A DNA stretch of 54,813 nucleotides from NCBI GenBank assembly GCA_012798695.1, contig JAAZMR010000128.1, positions 1 to 54,813 of the forward strand, given 5' to 3'. The translations under genes and the position numbers were made by a program. Under the pieces are notes generated by a model. It saw only the letters and a program-made list of their open reading frames with translations, was not told the DNA's origin and made no database searches. The stretch comes from Bacillota bacterium (GTDB taxonomy: Bacteria > Bacillota > Limnochordia > DTU087). Position 1 is the first letter of the stretch. Every line of letters begins with the position of its first letter. Shown here piece after piece: positions 1 through 7,127 of the stretch.

Positions 1-2
1 TA

Positions 3-254
3 GAGATCATCTGTCTACTGAAAGAAAGGGGTGAGCTTTGCGTCTGCGATCTGACAGAATACACAAAGGGAACCCAATCACGCATTTCTTATCACTTAAG
101 GATCTTACACGATGCCGATCTTGTCTACCGTCGCACAGAGGGAGTGTGGTCTTACTATGGGCTAAATCGGGATGTATTTCATCAGATCCTCAGTCCGGAC
201 TGCTGTGCCGCTTTTAGATCCGGTTGCCATATCGCTACAGTGAAAAGGGACTAG
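3..254 (+). CDS. ArsR-family metalloregulator, C-terminal part
   Basis: Open frame running in from the left edge and ending in TAG at 252-254, so only about 83 C-terminal residues are present. It begins inside the winged helix and carries ELCVCDL, the Cys-x-Cys signature of ArsR/SmtB repressors that bind As(III) or Sb(III) at the DNA-recognition helix. Next comes a typical recognition and wing segment (ISYHLRILHDADLV, then a YYGL strand). Two further Cys (DCC) and one more (SGC) lie in the tail. Family knowledge: such repressors leave DNA when metalloid binds. The permease gene starts 34 bases downstream on the same strand, so an autoregulated metalloid-resistance operon is inferred. The start and promoter lie outside the window. 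Confidence 0.85.
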   Translation, partial: EIICLLKERGELCVCDLTEYTKGTQSRISYHLRILHDADLVYRRTEGVWSYYGLNRDVFHQILSPDCCAAFRSGCHIATVKRD

Positions 255-288
255 TAATGCTAATCCAATAGAAGGGGATGATCTGGGG

Positions 289-1206
289 TTGCATCTAAAT
301 GAGGTGAACGATGTCATTAGGTTCTTCCTAGTGATCGCTGGTGAGCTCCTGGTGCTTTTCGTGGGCATAAGCTTTCTGGTATCTTTGCTACAGCAATTGA
401 TCAGCCAAGATACAATCCACAGGGTGTTAGGAAGGGTAGGAAGGGGGTGGGGGAATGCAATTGGCGCACTGTTTGGTGCCCTGACCCCTTTTTGCTCGTG
501 TTCTACTATACCCATCCTAGTTGGTTTATTGAATGGTGGAGTTTCCTTTGGGACTTCCATGGCTTTTCTTCTAGCTTCGCCTCTTCTAAACCCAGTTATT
601 TTAGGGCTGTTTTGGACGATATTTGGAGGAAAGGTAACATTCATGTATGCGGGCTTTGCTTTCGCTGTGGCACTAATTGGTAGCATCACTTGGGATCAAC
701 TGGGGCTAGCCCGAGATGTCAAGAAAGTGAAGATCATGGGTGGTGCCTCATCACCATCTGGAGACGCAGGAGCGCTATCAGGTGTGGACGGCTTTCCTGG
801 CAAAGCGAAGCTAGCTTTCCGGGATTCCATTGGACTCTTTCTGCAAATGGCTCCTTACCTTCTGCTGGGAGCTGGGATAGGTGCTCTAATCTATGGCTTA
901 GTGCCGGAGGAGTGGATCGTTAGATTGGCAGGGCCCGGCAATAGGCTAGCCATTCCTTTGGCGGCTGTCATAGGTGTTCCGATGTATGTACGGACAGAAA
1001 CTCTAATCCCCATCAGTGGTGTACTCTTGGAAAAGGGTATGAGTCTGGGGGCGACAATGGCGCTGATTATCGGAGGGGCTGGTGCGAGCATTCCTGAGAT
1101 ACTGCTTCTAGGTGCCATATTTCGTCGACGGTTGGTCGCGACCTTTGTAATTACAGTACTGTTTTCGGCCATGATAGCTGGTTATCTATTTAATTGGTTG
1201 GTTTGA
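289..1206 (+). CDS. ArsP/YraQ-type permease (PF03773 family)
   Basis: A 305-residue polytopic membrane protein with about eight hydrophobic segments in two halves, joined by a hydrophilic linker near residues 140-180. The first half holds TPFCSCSTIP and the second GVPMYVRTETLIP. These paired motifs mark the permease family that includes the organoarsenical exporter ArsP and uncharacterised YraQ proteins. The Cys pair in the first motif is thought to bind trivalent arsenic in ArsP. The TTG start at 289 sits about 11 bases after AAGGGG. Position directly behind an ArsR-type repressor supports metalloid efflux. The exact substrate (methylarsenite, arsenite or another thiophilic ion) cannot be told from sequence. 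Confidence 0.85.
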   Translation: MHLNEVNDVIRFFLVIAGELLVLFVGISFLVSLLQQLISQDTIHRVLGRVGRGWGNAIGALFGALTPFCSCSTIPILVGLLNGGVSFGTSMAFLLASPLLNPVILGLFWTIFGGKVTFMYAGFAFAVALIGSITWDQLGLARDVKKVKIMGGASSPSGDAGALSGVDGFPGKAKLAFRDSIGLFLQMAPYLLLGAGIGALIYGLVPEEWIVRLAGPGNRLAIPLAAVIGVPMYVRTETLIPISGVLLEKGMSLGATMALIIGGAGASIPEILLLGAIFRRRLVATFVITVLFSAMIAGYLFNWLV

Positions 1207-1264
1207 GCAGTAGCATACGATATTGGAGAGTAACTCAGAAGAGACGAATAGGAGGGTTTTTCAC

Positions 1265-1441
1265 ATGGGTCGGAAAAAAGATGAAGGGCAAAATCAGGGT
1301 CTATTGGGCAGGTTCCTTAGCCGCAAACGCTCAGAGGGCGCCGGTGCCAAGTGCGAGTGTGGCAGGCCTGAGCAGAAGATGCAGAGACCTAAGGGCTGTT
1401 GCGACCTGGAGATCGTCGAAATAGAGGAAAAGAAAGACTGA
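1265..1441 (+). CDS. Small Cys-rich hypothetical protein after arsP
   Basis: A 58-residue, highly charged soluble protein with no signal peptide. The ATG at 1265 follows a strong AGGAGG about 11 bases upstream, which argues that it is really translated. A basic N-terminal half (residues 1-24) is followed by Cys30-Glu-Cys32 and a vicinal pair Cys45-Cys46, then an acidic tail. Four cysteines in this spacing could hold a thiophilic metalloid or zinc. It lies 58 bases behind the permease and probably in the same transcript, so a metalloid carrier or chaperone role is possible but only inferred. I recognise no named family. Confidence 0.65.
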   Translation: MGRKKDEGQNQGLLGRFLSRKRSEGAGAKCECGRPEQKMQRPKGCCDLEIVEIEEKKD

Positions 1442-1471
1442 CCCCAAAAGAAAAGACGGACAATGGCGCAA

Positions 1472-1573
1472 GCCCCACGGGGATTAGGGTTGCGAAGCAA
1501 CCAGGCGAGCCTTTGGGCGAGCCAGCACCTGATCTTAATCAGGGCGTCCGGGGTTCGAATCCCCGGTGGGGTA
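1472..1573 (+). tRNA. tRNA-Lys(CTT)-like RNA with abnormal D domain
   Basis: The 3' half looks like bacterial tRNA-Lys: anticodon stem CCTGA/TCAGG, variable GCGTC, perfect T stem CGGGG/CCCCG with loop TTCGAAT. Acceptor strand GTGGGGT at 1566-1572 pairs with GCCCCAC at 1472-1478. The rest is odd. The anticodon loop TCTTAA has six bases where seven are normal (CTCTTAA would be expected). The D arm is replaced by about 48 bases holding a GGTTGC-GAA-GCAACC hairpin (1488-1502) and an 8-base direct repeat GGCGAGCC (1504-1511, 1516-1523). The 3' end reads A-CGA, not CCA. It is followed by a good terminator. It could be a decayed tRNA, an integration-site remnant or a tRNA-like regulatory RNA. It is unlikely to work in normal translation. 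Confidence 0.45.
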
Positions 1574-1580
1574 CGATCCA

Positions 1581-1612
1581 AACCTGTTGCATGCAGCGGG
1601 TTTCGTTTTTTT
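1581..1612 (+). terminator. Rho-independent terminator after the tRNA-like RNA
   Basis: Nine-pair stem AACCTGTTG/CAGCGGGTT (two G-T pairs) with loop CATG, then TCG and a run of seven T. It lies eight bases past the tRNA-like element and would end transcripts from the ars genes or from the RNA itself. Confidence 0.8.
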
Positions 1613-1639
1613 GGGGGGTAGCATTCCATTTATGCTGGG

Positions 1640-2458
1640 TTAGCAGTTTCTAGTTGCGAGGATTTCGTCGACTTCAGTCCTGTCACCAGTGCAAGAAATT
1701 CTTCTGGGAGCTTTCAGGAATCTGAGTTTGAAACCGAGCTCTTCATATAATTCCACTACCCTGGGCGTCGCTTGGTTGGAAAGCACTACCGGGCCCTCGT
1801 GTTGGGCTAGCCACTGGGCCAGTCTTACTTGATCATCCCACCCAAAGTCTTCCTTTGCGTACTGGGTGAATTCTACGTCATATGGGGGGTCTGCATAGAT
1901 AAAATCTGTTGGGCAAGTCTCAACTTCCTGGAAATCACCACTGGTAAACTCCCAGCGGATGAGGGTTTCCTGATATGGTGTGAAGTCTCTTACATAGTTG
2001 ATCCGCTTGTATCGCCCAAAGGGGACGTTAAACTCACCACTCTGGTTGAAGCGACACAGACCATTATATCCAGTACGATTGAGGTAATAGAAAAGCTCAG
2101 CGGCTTCTTTGCTGTCCGCTTTCCCTAAGGGCCCGACTAATTCATTAAACCGGTCTCTATACTGATAGTAGAGATCCTCCCTTTTTTCCATCTTGATCGT
2201 AGTCTTAAGCCCTCTTTGCAGCCATTGGTAAAAGTTGATTAGGTGGGGATTAATATCATTCAGTAGAGCTCGAGTTGGCATTAATCCCAGGGACACTGCC
2301 ATTCCTCCACAAAAAGGTTCAACTAATCTGCTGTGCTTATGTCTGGACCAATATTTCCTCAAGGTGGGTACCAACCATCGTTTACCACCGGCCCATTTCA
2401 ATGGCGGCCTCAAAAAACTACCTCTATTCTCACTTGGCATTGTACTAGTTGTTGGCAT
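1640..2458 (-). CDS. D12-class adenine-specific DNA methyltransferase
   Basis: A 272-residue Dam-like N6-adenine methyltransferase that moves methyl from S-adenosylmethionine to adenine in DNA. It has the expected order: N-terminal PPLKWAGGKRWL, SAM-binding VEPFCGGMAVSLGL, a central target-recognition part with FNVPFGRYK, and catalytic ADPPYD near residue 195. Length matches the Dam/DpnM group. Start is uncertain: TTG at 2470, ATG at 2458 and ATG at 2440 are all in frame, and none has ideal spacing from an AGAAGGG box. No restriction endonuclease gene is next to it, so it may be an orphan regulatory methylase or a remnant of a mobile element, since it adjoins the odd tRNA-like sequence. The GATC target is only a family-based guess. 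Confidence 0.88.
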   Translation of the reverse strand: MPTTSTMPSENRGSFLRPPLKWAGGKRWLVPTLRKYWSRHKHSRLVEPFCGGMAVSLGLMPTRALLNDINPHLINFYQWLQRGLKTTIKMEKREDLYYQYRDRFNELVGPLGKADSKEAAELFYYLNRTGYNGLCRFNQSGEFNVPFGRYKRINYVRDFTPYQETLIRWEFTSGDFQEVETCPTDFIYADPPYDVEFTQYAKEDFGWDDQVRLAQWLAQHEGPVVLSNQATPRVVELYEELGFKLRFLKAPRRISCTGDRTEVDEILATRNC

Positions 2459-2675
2459 TTTTAAGAGCAAGCCCTTCTTACATAATAATCAACTTGGTAC
2501 CTCTTTAGCTCTGGGAAGCTTTTGTCGTCATTCTTGCATCAACATCAATTGTCTGGAGCAGACTTCCATAGACTACTTCTGGGAAGCTGGATGAGACTCC
2601 TCTCAGAAGGCCCATAGGTGCTGGAAGCGTTTGGAGATTCTGGACCTGGCCAACCAGGCATGACTCGCATAGCAT

Positions 2676-3563
2676 CTATCCGAGGCTAAGCAGCCTTTGG
2701 GCTAGTTTGCGCCCGGTGGGAGTAGATGCCAAGCCGCCCTCGGCTGTCTCCTTCAAGGCCGCAGGCATCTGCAGCCCTATGGAGCGCATAGCTTGAATCA
2801 CTTCATCGGCGGGGATGGCACTTTCAATCCCGGCTAGAGCCAAATCAGCGGCCACAAAAGCGTTGGCTGCACCAATGGCGTTGCGTTTTATGCAAGGTAC
2901 CTCCACCAAGCCGGCCACTGGATCACACGCCAGCCCCAAGACGTTTTTTAAGGCTATTGCACAGGCATGGGCGGCTTGCTCGGGTGTGCCGCCGACCATT
3001 TCAACTATAGCGGCGGCTGCCATTGCTGCTGCACTACCACATTCAGCCTGGCAACCTCCCTGGGCACCGGATATGGTAGCCTGTTTTGAGATAACAAGCC
3101 CAATTCCACCCGCGGTAAAAAGTGCCATGACGGCCTTGTGTTCTGGTATATCCTTGGTCTCCATGACAGTTAGAATGGCTGCCGGAAGGATACCACAAGA
3201 CCCGGCTGTAGGGGCAGCAACGATTCTCCCCATAGTCGCATTGACTTCAGTCACAGCTAGAGCTCTTACTAAAGCCATTCCTAAAGTGCCTCCCCCAGCG
3301 GTTTGGCCCTGTTGGACGGCCTCCAGCAGCCTATGAGCATCGCCTCCACTGAGGCCGGAAGGAGAGCGATGTCCTGGTTTGAGCCCCCATTGTACTGATT
3401 CCCGCATGACTTGCAGATTGCGTTCCATTTGCCGGTAAAGCTGATCAATGGTGCAATGCTGCTCCATGGCTTGTTGTTCGCTTACCACATCAGAGATCTG
3501 TTTCCTTTCGGAAACAGCTGTCTTCACCAACTCATCTATGGATTGATATGTGATCATGGTCAT
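2676..3563 (-). CDS. sdaAA: L-serine dehydratase, alpha subunit
   Basis: A 295-residue protein matching the alpha chain of the iron-sulfur L-serine ammonia-lyase, which turns L-serine into pyruvate and ammonia. Visible family features are GGGTLG, the AAPTAGSCGILPAA stretch with a cluster-ligand Cys, GAQGGCQAECG and LACDPVAGLVEVPCIKRN. Conserved Cys in these segments hold the oxygen-labile 4Fe-4S cluster. ATG at 3563 follows GGAGAGTG closely; a second ATG two codons on is equally plausible. Longer upstream frame is probably untranslated. It lies 60 bases behind the beta-subunit gene in the same direction, giving an sdaAB-sdaAA operon as in Bacillus. Confidence 0.95.
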   Translation of the reverse strand: MTMITYQSIDELVKTAVSERKQISDVVSEQQAMEQHCTIDQLYRQMERNLQVMRESVQWGLKPGHRSPSGLSGGDAHRLLEAVQQGQTAGGGTLGMALVRALAVTEVNATMGRIVAAPTAGSCGILPAAILTVMETKDIPEHKAVMALFTAGGIGLVISKQATISGAQGGCQAECGSAAAMAAAAIVEMVGGTPEQAAHACAIALKNVLGLACDPVAGLVEVPCIKRNAIGAANAFVAADLALAGIESAIPADEVIQAMRSIGLQMPAALKETAEGGLASTPTGRKLAQRLLSLG

Positions 3564-3623
3564 CACTCTCCAGCCAGGGATTCCCTGGACCATTGCTAGA
3601 CCCAAGGGATGTCGTTGCCAGCC

Positions 3624-4286
3624 TTATATTACGTGCAAGAATATGGCTCCAGTTACATTGGGTACGGCCTTAACCTGCCGACAGAGCTTCTCATCCACCT
3701 GCTCATCGGTTTCCAAAACAATTACACTGCGCCCACCTCGGTGTGAGCGATAGACCTTCATCTGGGCAATATTGATATTGTGACTAGCGAGAAGACTAGT
3801 CACGGCAGCAATCACTCCTGGCGTATCCTTATGGTAGACAATCAGAGTGTCATATTCGCCGGTAAACTCTGCAGGTAGGCCGTTAATCCTGTGAATCTGC
3901 ACTCTCCCCCCACCCACTGAAGAGCCTAACAGAGAAAGGAGCTTACCCGAGATGCCCTTCAGCTCGATTAGGGTTGTGTTGGGATGGACATCTCCTAGAT
4001 CCACGGGTTCAAAGCTATAACTTAAACCTTGCTCGGCGGCTAGTTGCAGGCTATCTTTAATTCTCAAATCATCGGGAGTGAAGCCTAAGAGCCCTGCGAT
4101 CAGGGCCTTGTCTGTACCGTGGCCCCGATAGGTGCGGGCAAACGAACCATGCAGCTTAATCTGGGCACAGGCTGGGCTTTCTCCTAAGAGCGCCCTGGCT
4201 ATTATGCCCAGTCGGACGGCACCGGCAGTGTGTGAACTTGATGGACCAATCATGATGGGACCGATGATGTCAAATACATTAGCCAA
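3624..4286 (-). CDS. sdaAB: L-serine dehydratase, beta subunit
   Basis: A 220-residue protein. Residues 1-140 carry the beta-subunit signature GPSSSHTAGAVRLG and the HGSFARTYRGHGTDKA stretch. Residues 145-220 form an ACT domain (DTLIVYHKDTPGVIAAVTSLL), which in this family contributes to assembly or serine sensing. The TTG start at 4286 sits seven bases behind AAGGAGG. It is the first gene of a two-gene operon with the alpha subunit. Together they let the cell use serine as carbon or nitrogen source. Confidence 0.95.
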   Translation of the reverse strand: MANVFDIIGPIMIGPSSSHTAGAVRLGIIARALLGESPACAQIKLHGSFARTYRGHGTDKALIAGLLGFTPDDLRIKDSLQLAAEQGLSYSFEPVDLGDVHPNTTLIELKGISGKLLSLLGSSVGGGRVQIHRINGLPAEFTGEYDTLIVYHKDTPGVIAAVTSLLASHNINIAQMKVYRSHRGGRSVIVLETDEQVDEKLCRQVKAVPNVTGAIFLHVI

Positions 4287-4566
4287 GGATCTGCCTCCTT
4301 CCCCGATAGGTCTTTAGAACAAGTCTATACATATTGGGTCACTTTGAAACTCTGGGTCAATGCCTACTAACAGATCTGTCCTCAGGCCCTCAGTTAGATT
4401 ACTGGAGGCGACATCATTTTCCCTTCTGTCTAAGGTAGGTAAAGCTGGTAAGATAGAAGGGGCTGCAATCCTGGGGTATAGAGAAGGAATTGGGCCAGGG
4501 AAGCATAATAGGTTTGATATGAAGCCATCGGTGAGATATCGTTTTGGCTATAGAGGGGGAGTCTAG

Positions 4567-5247
4567 TTGGAACCAGTTGTGGCAGCCGATCTAAAAATCG
4601 ATATCAATATTGGAGGGCTCTTGCAGGCACTAAGGGTAGATGAGGTAAGTGCTGATGGCGAGAGCGTTCTTGCGCTTATAGAAGCAGCTGTGGAGATAGG
4701 TAAGCCTAAAGGTATGTATAAACAGGCTTTTATCGATGAACTAGGTGATCAGCATGTGATAATAGATGGCATCCGATTTGATAGCCGGGTTCTGAGGGTC
4801 AATCTAGACGGGGTGCATAGAGTATTTCCTTATATTGTTACCGCTGGCAGGGAACTAGATGAATGGTCAATGACTATTGAGGGAATGTTAGAGCAGTACT
4901 GGGCCGACAAGATCAAAGAGGCGATACTTAGGTCGGCCTTTCGGGACTTTACTGCCCGCTTAGTCGCTGCCTATAATCTGAGAACTACAGCAGTGATGAA
5001 TCCAGGCTCGCTAGAAGACTGGCCCATTAGGGAGCAAGTTAAACTGTTCGATTTACTGGGAGACCCGCAGAAGGCTATTGGGGTGGAGCTCACTGAAAGC
5101 TGTCTTATGATACCTACCAAATCTCTTTCGGGGATTCGATTCGCCACTGAGATCACCTTTGAGAACTGCCAGCTATGTTCCCGTGAAAACTGTCCCGGTA
5201 GACGAGCACCGTATGACCCCTTGCTCTATGAAAATCGATACAAATGA
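4567..5247 (+). CDS. Stand-alone cobalamin-dependent Met synthase activation-domain protein
   Basis: A 226-residue protein resembling the C-terminal reactivation domain of MetH (PF02965): MNPGSLEDWPIREQ, a LTESCLMIPTKSLSGI segment of the SAM-binding region, and a Cys-rich end with Cys201, Cys204 and Cys209 followed by CPGRRAPYD. In MetH this domain binds SAM during reductive methylation of inactive cob(II)alamin. Free-standing versions occur in Firmicutes and anaerobes and often carry this Cys motif, which could hold a metal or Fe-S centre. TTG at 4567 follows GAGGGGGA. Its stop overlaps the start of the radical SAM gene by four bases (ATGA), so translational coupling is likely. No metH lies in the window, so it may act on another corrinoid protein. 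Confidence 0.85.
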   Translation: MEPVVAADLKIDINIGGLLQALRVDEVSADGESVLALIEAAVEIGKPKGMYKQAFIDELGDQHVIIDGIRFDSRVLRVNLDGVHRVFPYIVTAGRELDEWSMTIEGMLEQYWADKIKEAILRSAFRDFTARLVAAYNLRTTAVMNPGSLEDWPIREQVKLFDLLGDPQKAIGVELTESCLMIPTKSLSGIRFATEITFENCQLCSRENCPGRRAPYDPLLYENRYK

Positions 5248-6917
5248 ATGAGACCTTGATAGAGACCAAAAAGACAAGAGATCTAAAAGTAATGCTGATC
5301 GATGGCTATCTGGATGAGCCATCTTGCTTAGGAGTCCCACCTTATGTATCTCCTCATGTTCGCTATGCCTATGGTGCCTTGTTGGACCTAGGTATAGAAC
5401 CAGCCCATCTTATCTATGCAACCATCGATCAGCTGCGTCAGTCCCGAAACGAATATCTGGATGCAGCGCGTAGTACCGATGCAGTAATTGTCATAGCCGG
5501 GGCCACAGTGCCTGGCCGCTATCTGGGTGGCAGGCCGATTTCCACCCGGGAAATCAGTGAACTGGGTTCGGCTATTCACCCGGTCCCCCTAATCTTGGGA
5601 GGACCGATAGTGCTTTGCCAGGAGATGATCCCTGGTGTCAGTATTATGTGTGGCGAGATTGCCGCCATTTCGTTGCAGGAAATTCTGGGCGACAGATCCA
5701 TCCCAGACAAGGGTGCCGGACATTTGTGGGCGGAGAGCATAGCCCGATTTGCAGTTCTAGGAGCAGAACTCACCCCCCTTCATCCATCCTTTCCATACAT
5801 TGTCTGTGAACTAGAGACTTTTCGAGGGTGTCCCCGTCGGGAGAATTGCGCTTTTTGCAGTGAAGGGAAAAAGCAGGTGCGATACCAAAGGCCGGTTACC
5901 GACATAGTGGCAGAGGTAGAGGCCCTTGCCCGTTTGGGGAACCGGTATTATCGGCTGGGCTGTCAATCAGATCTTTTCCTCTATGGAGCCAGTACTCGGG
6001 AAGGGCAGCTCTATCCAGAACCGGCGGTGCTCCGGGATCTATATCAGGGTATTAGGCAGGCAGCACCTGAACTGGAAGTCCTGCACATGGACAACGCTAA
6101 TCCAGCGAGCATAATGCGGGATCCCAAGGCGGCAGAAACGATCATGGAGATCATCTGCCGACACAACACCCCAGGCGATGTGGCTGCCTTCGGATTGGAG
6201 TCAGCGGACCCGGTAGTGCTTGCAGCCAACCGAGTGGAGACATCTCCGGAAGAGACTCTGGCTGCAATTCGGCTGATGAATCAGATCGGTGGCCAACGCC
6301 AAGACGGTATTCCGCGGCTCTTACCTGGCCTTAACTTTCTCCATGGCCTTGTAGGTGAAAGGCCGGAGACCATGCAGATCAATCTACGCTATCTGCAAAG
6401 GCTGCTGGATGAAGACCTATTAGTACGGCGGATCAACATCCGGCAGGTACTGACTTGGGGTGGTTACAAGGCAACCCGTGTTGCTCCTCACCGTTTTCAA
6501 GCCTACAAAGATAAGGTCAATGATGAGATCAACAAGCCGATGTTGCAGAAGGTGTTTCCCATCGGCACGCTCTTGCCTAATGTGCATATCGAAGAAGTCC
6601 AGGGACAGATGAGTTTTGGCCGACAGTTGGGAACCTATCCTATCCTTGTCGGCATCCCGGGCGAAGAGTCACTGGGCAAGATCCTGGATGTCCGGGTAAT
6701 AGACCACGGCTATCGGTCTATCACCGCTTTACCCACTCCTTTTTGTATCAATCAGGCCAGTGTCGCCCAATTGGCGGCCCTCCCCGGAGTAGGACGCAAG
6801 CGGGCCATGAGACTTTTCTTGGCTCAGCCGATCCGCGATGCCCACCACATTGAGGAGCTGTTAGAAGGCCAGGTAGATCTAGGCACCATATTACCGTGGA
6901 TCGATTTCTCCATCTAA
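5244..6917 (+). CDS. Radical SAM protein with C-terminal helix-hairpin-helix (COG1031-like)
   Basis: A 557-residue protein. The first 180 residues form a Rossmann-like or cobalamin-binding-like region (LKVMLIDGYLDEP, DAVIVIAGATVPG, PLILGGPIV). The cluster motif is Cys196-x5-Cys202-x2-Cys205 within FRGCPRRENCAFC, wider than the usual C-x3-C-x2-C. A TIM-barrel part follows with GNRYYRLGCQSD and GLESADP. The end (about 503-550) is a DNA-binding-type helix-hairpin-helix, with INQASVAQLAALPGVGRKRA. This architecture matches COG1031, a group known mainly from archaea and anaerobes and without an established reaction. Coupling to the cobalamin reactivation protein suggests corrinoid or methyl-transfer chemistry; this is inference. 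Confidence 0.8.
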   Translation: MNETLIETKKTRDLKVMLIDGYLDEPSCLGVPPYVSPHVRYAYGALLDLGIEPAHLIYATIDQLRQSRNEYLDAARSTDAVIVIAGATVPGRYLGGRPISTREISELGSAIHPVPLILGGPIVLCQEMIPGVSIMCGEIAAISLQEILGDRSIPDKGAGHLWAESIARFAVLGAELTPLHPSFPYIVCELETFRGCPRRENCAFCSEGKKQVRYQRPVTDIVAEVEALARLGNRYYRLGCQSDLFLYGASTREGQLYPEPAVLRDLYQGIRQAAPELEVLHMDNANPASIMRDPKAAETIMEIICRHNTPGDVAAFGLESADPVVLAANRVETSPEETLAAIRLMNQIGGQRQDGIPRLLPGLNFLHGLVGERPETMQINLRYLQRLLDEDLLVRRINIRQVLTWGGYKATRVAPHRFQAYKDKVNDEINKPMLQKVFPIGTLLPNVHIEEVQGQMSFGRQLGTYPILVGIPGEESLGKILDVRVIDHGYRSITALPTPFCINQASVAQLAALPGVGRKRAMRLFLAQPIRDAHHIEELLEGQVDLGTILPWIDFSI

Positions 6918-7127
6918 CCACGAATACTGAATTTAATACTCACCTTCCCCAGCCCTGCTTATCCCATAAGAACCCCCATGGGTTTAATCAGCTTACAAAT
7001 GTGAAACACTAATACTCGGCACATTCTGGGAGCTGTCAAGTGAGGATGTTGGTCCCCTAAGGGATGCTCCCAAATATCTGCGCCACCGACTGCTGGCTAG
7101 GTCGGCCCATGACGGGGGTACACAATC

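Noticed and set aside
162-689. 175-codon minus-strand frame opposite arsP
   Set aside because: It is the antisense shadow of the regulator and permease, has no ribosome site and resembles no protein.
4360-4566. 68-codon ORF before the reactivation protein
   Set aside because: No ribosome site and low-complexity, non-protein-like composition.
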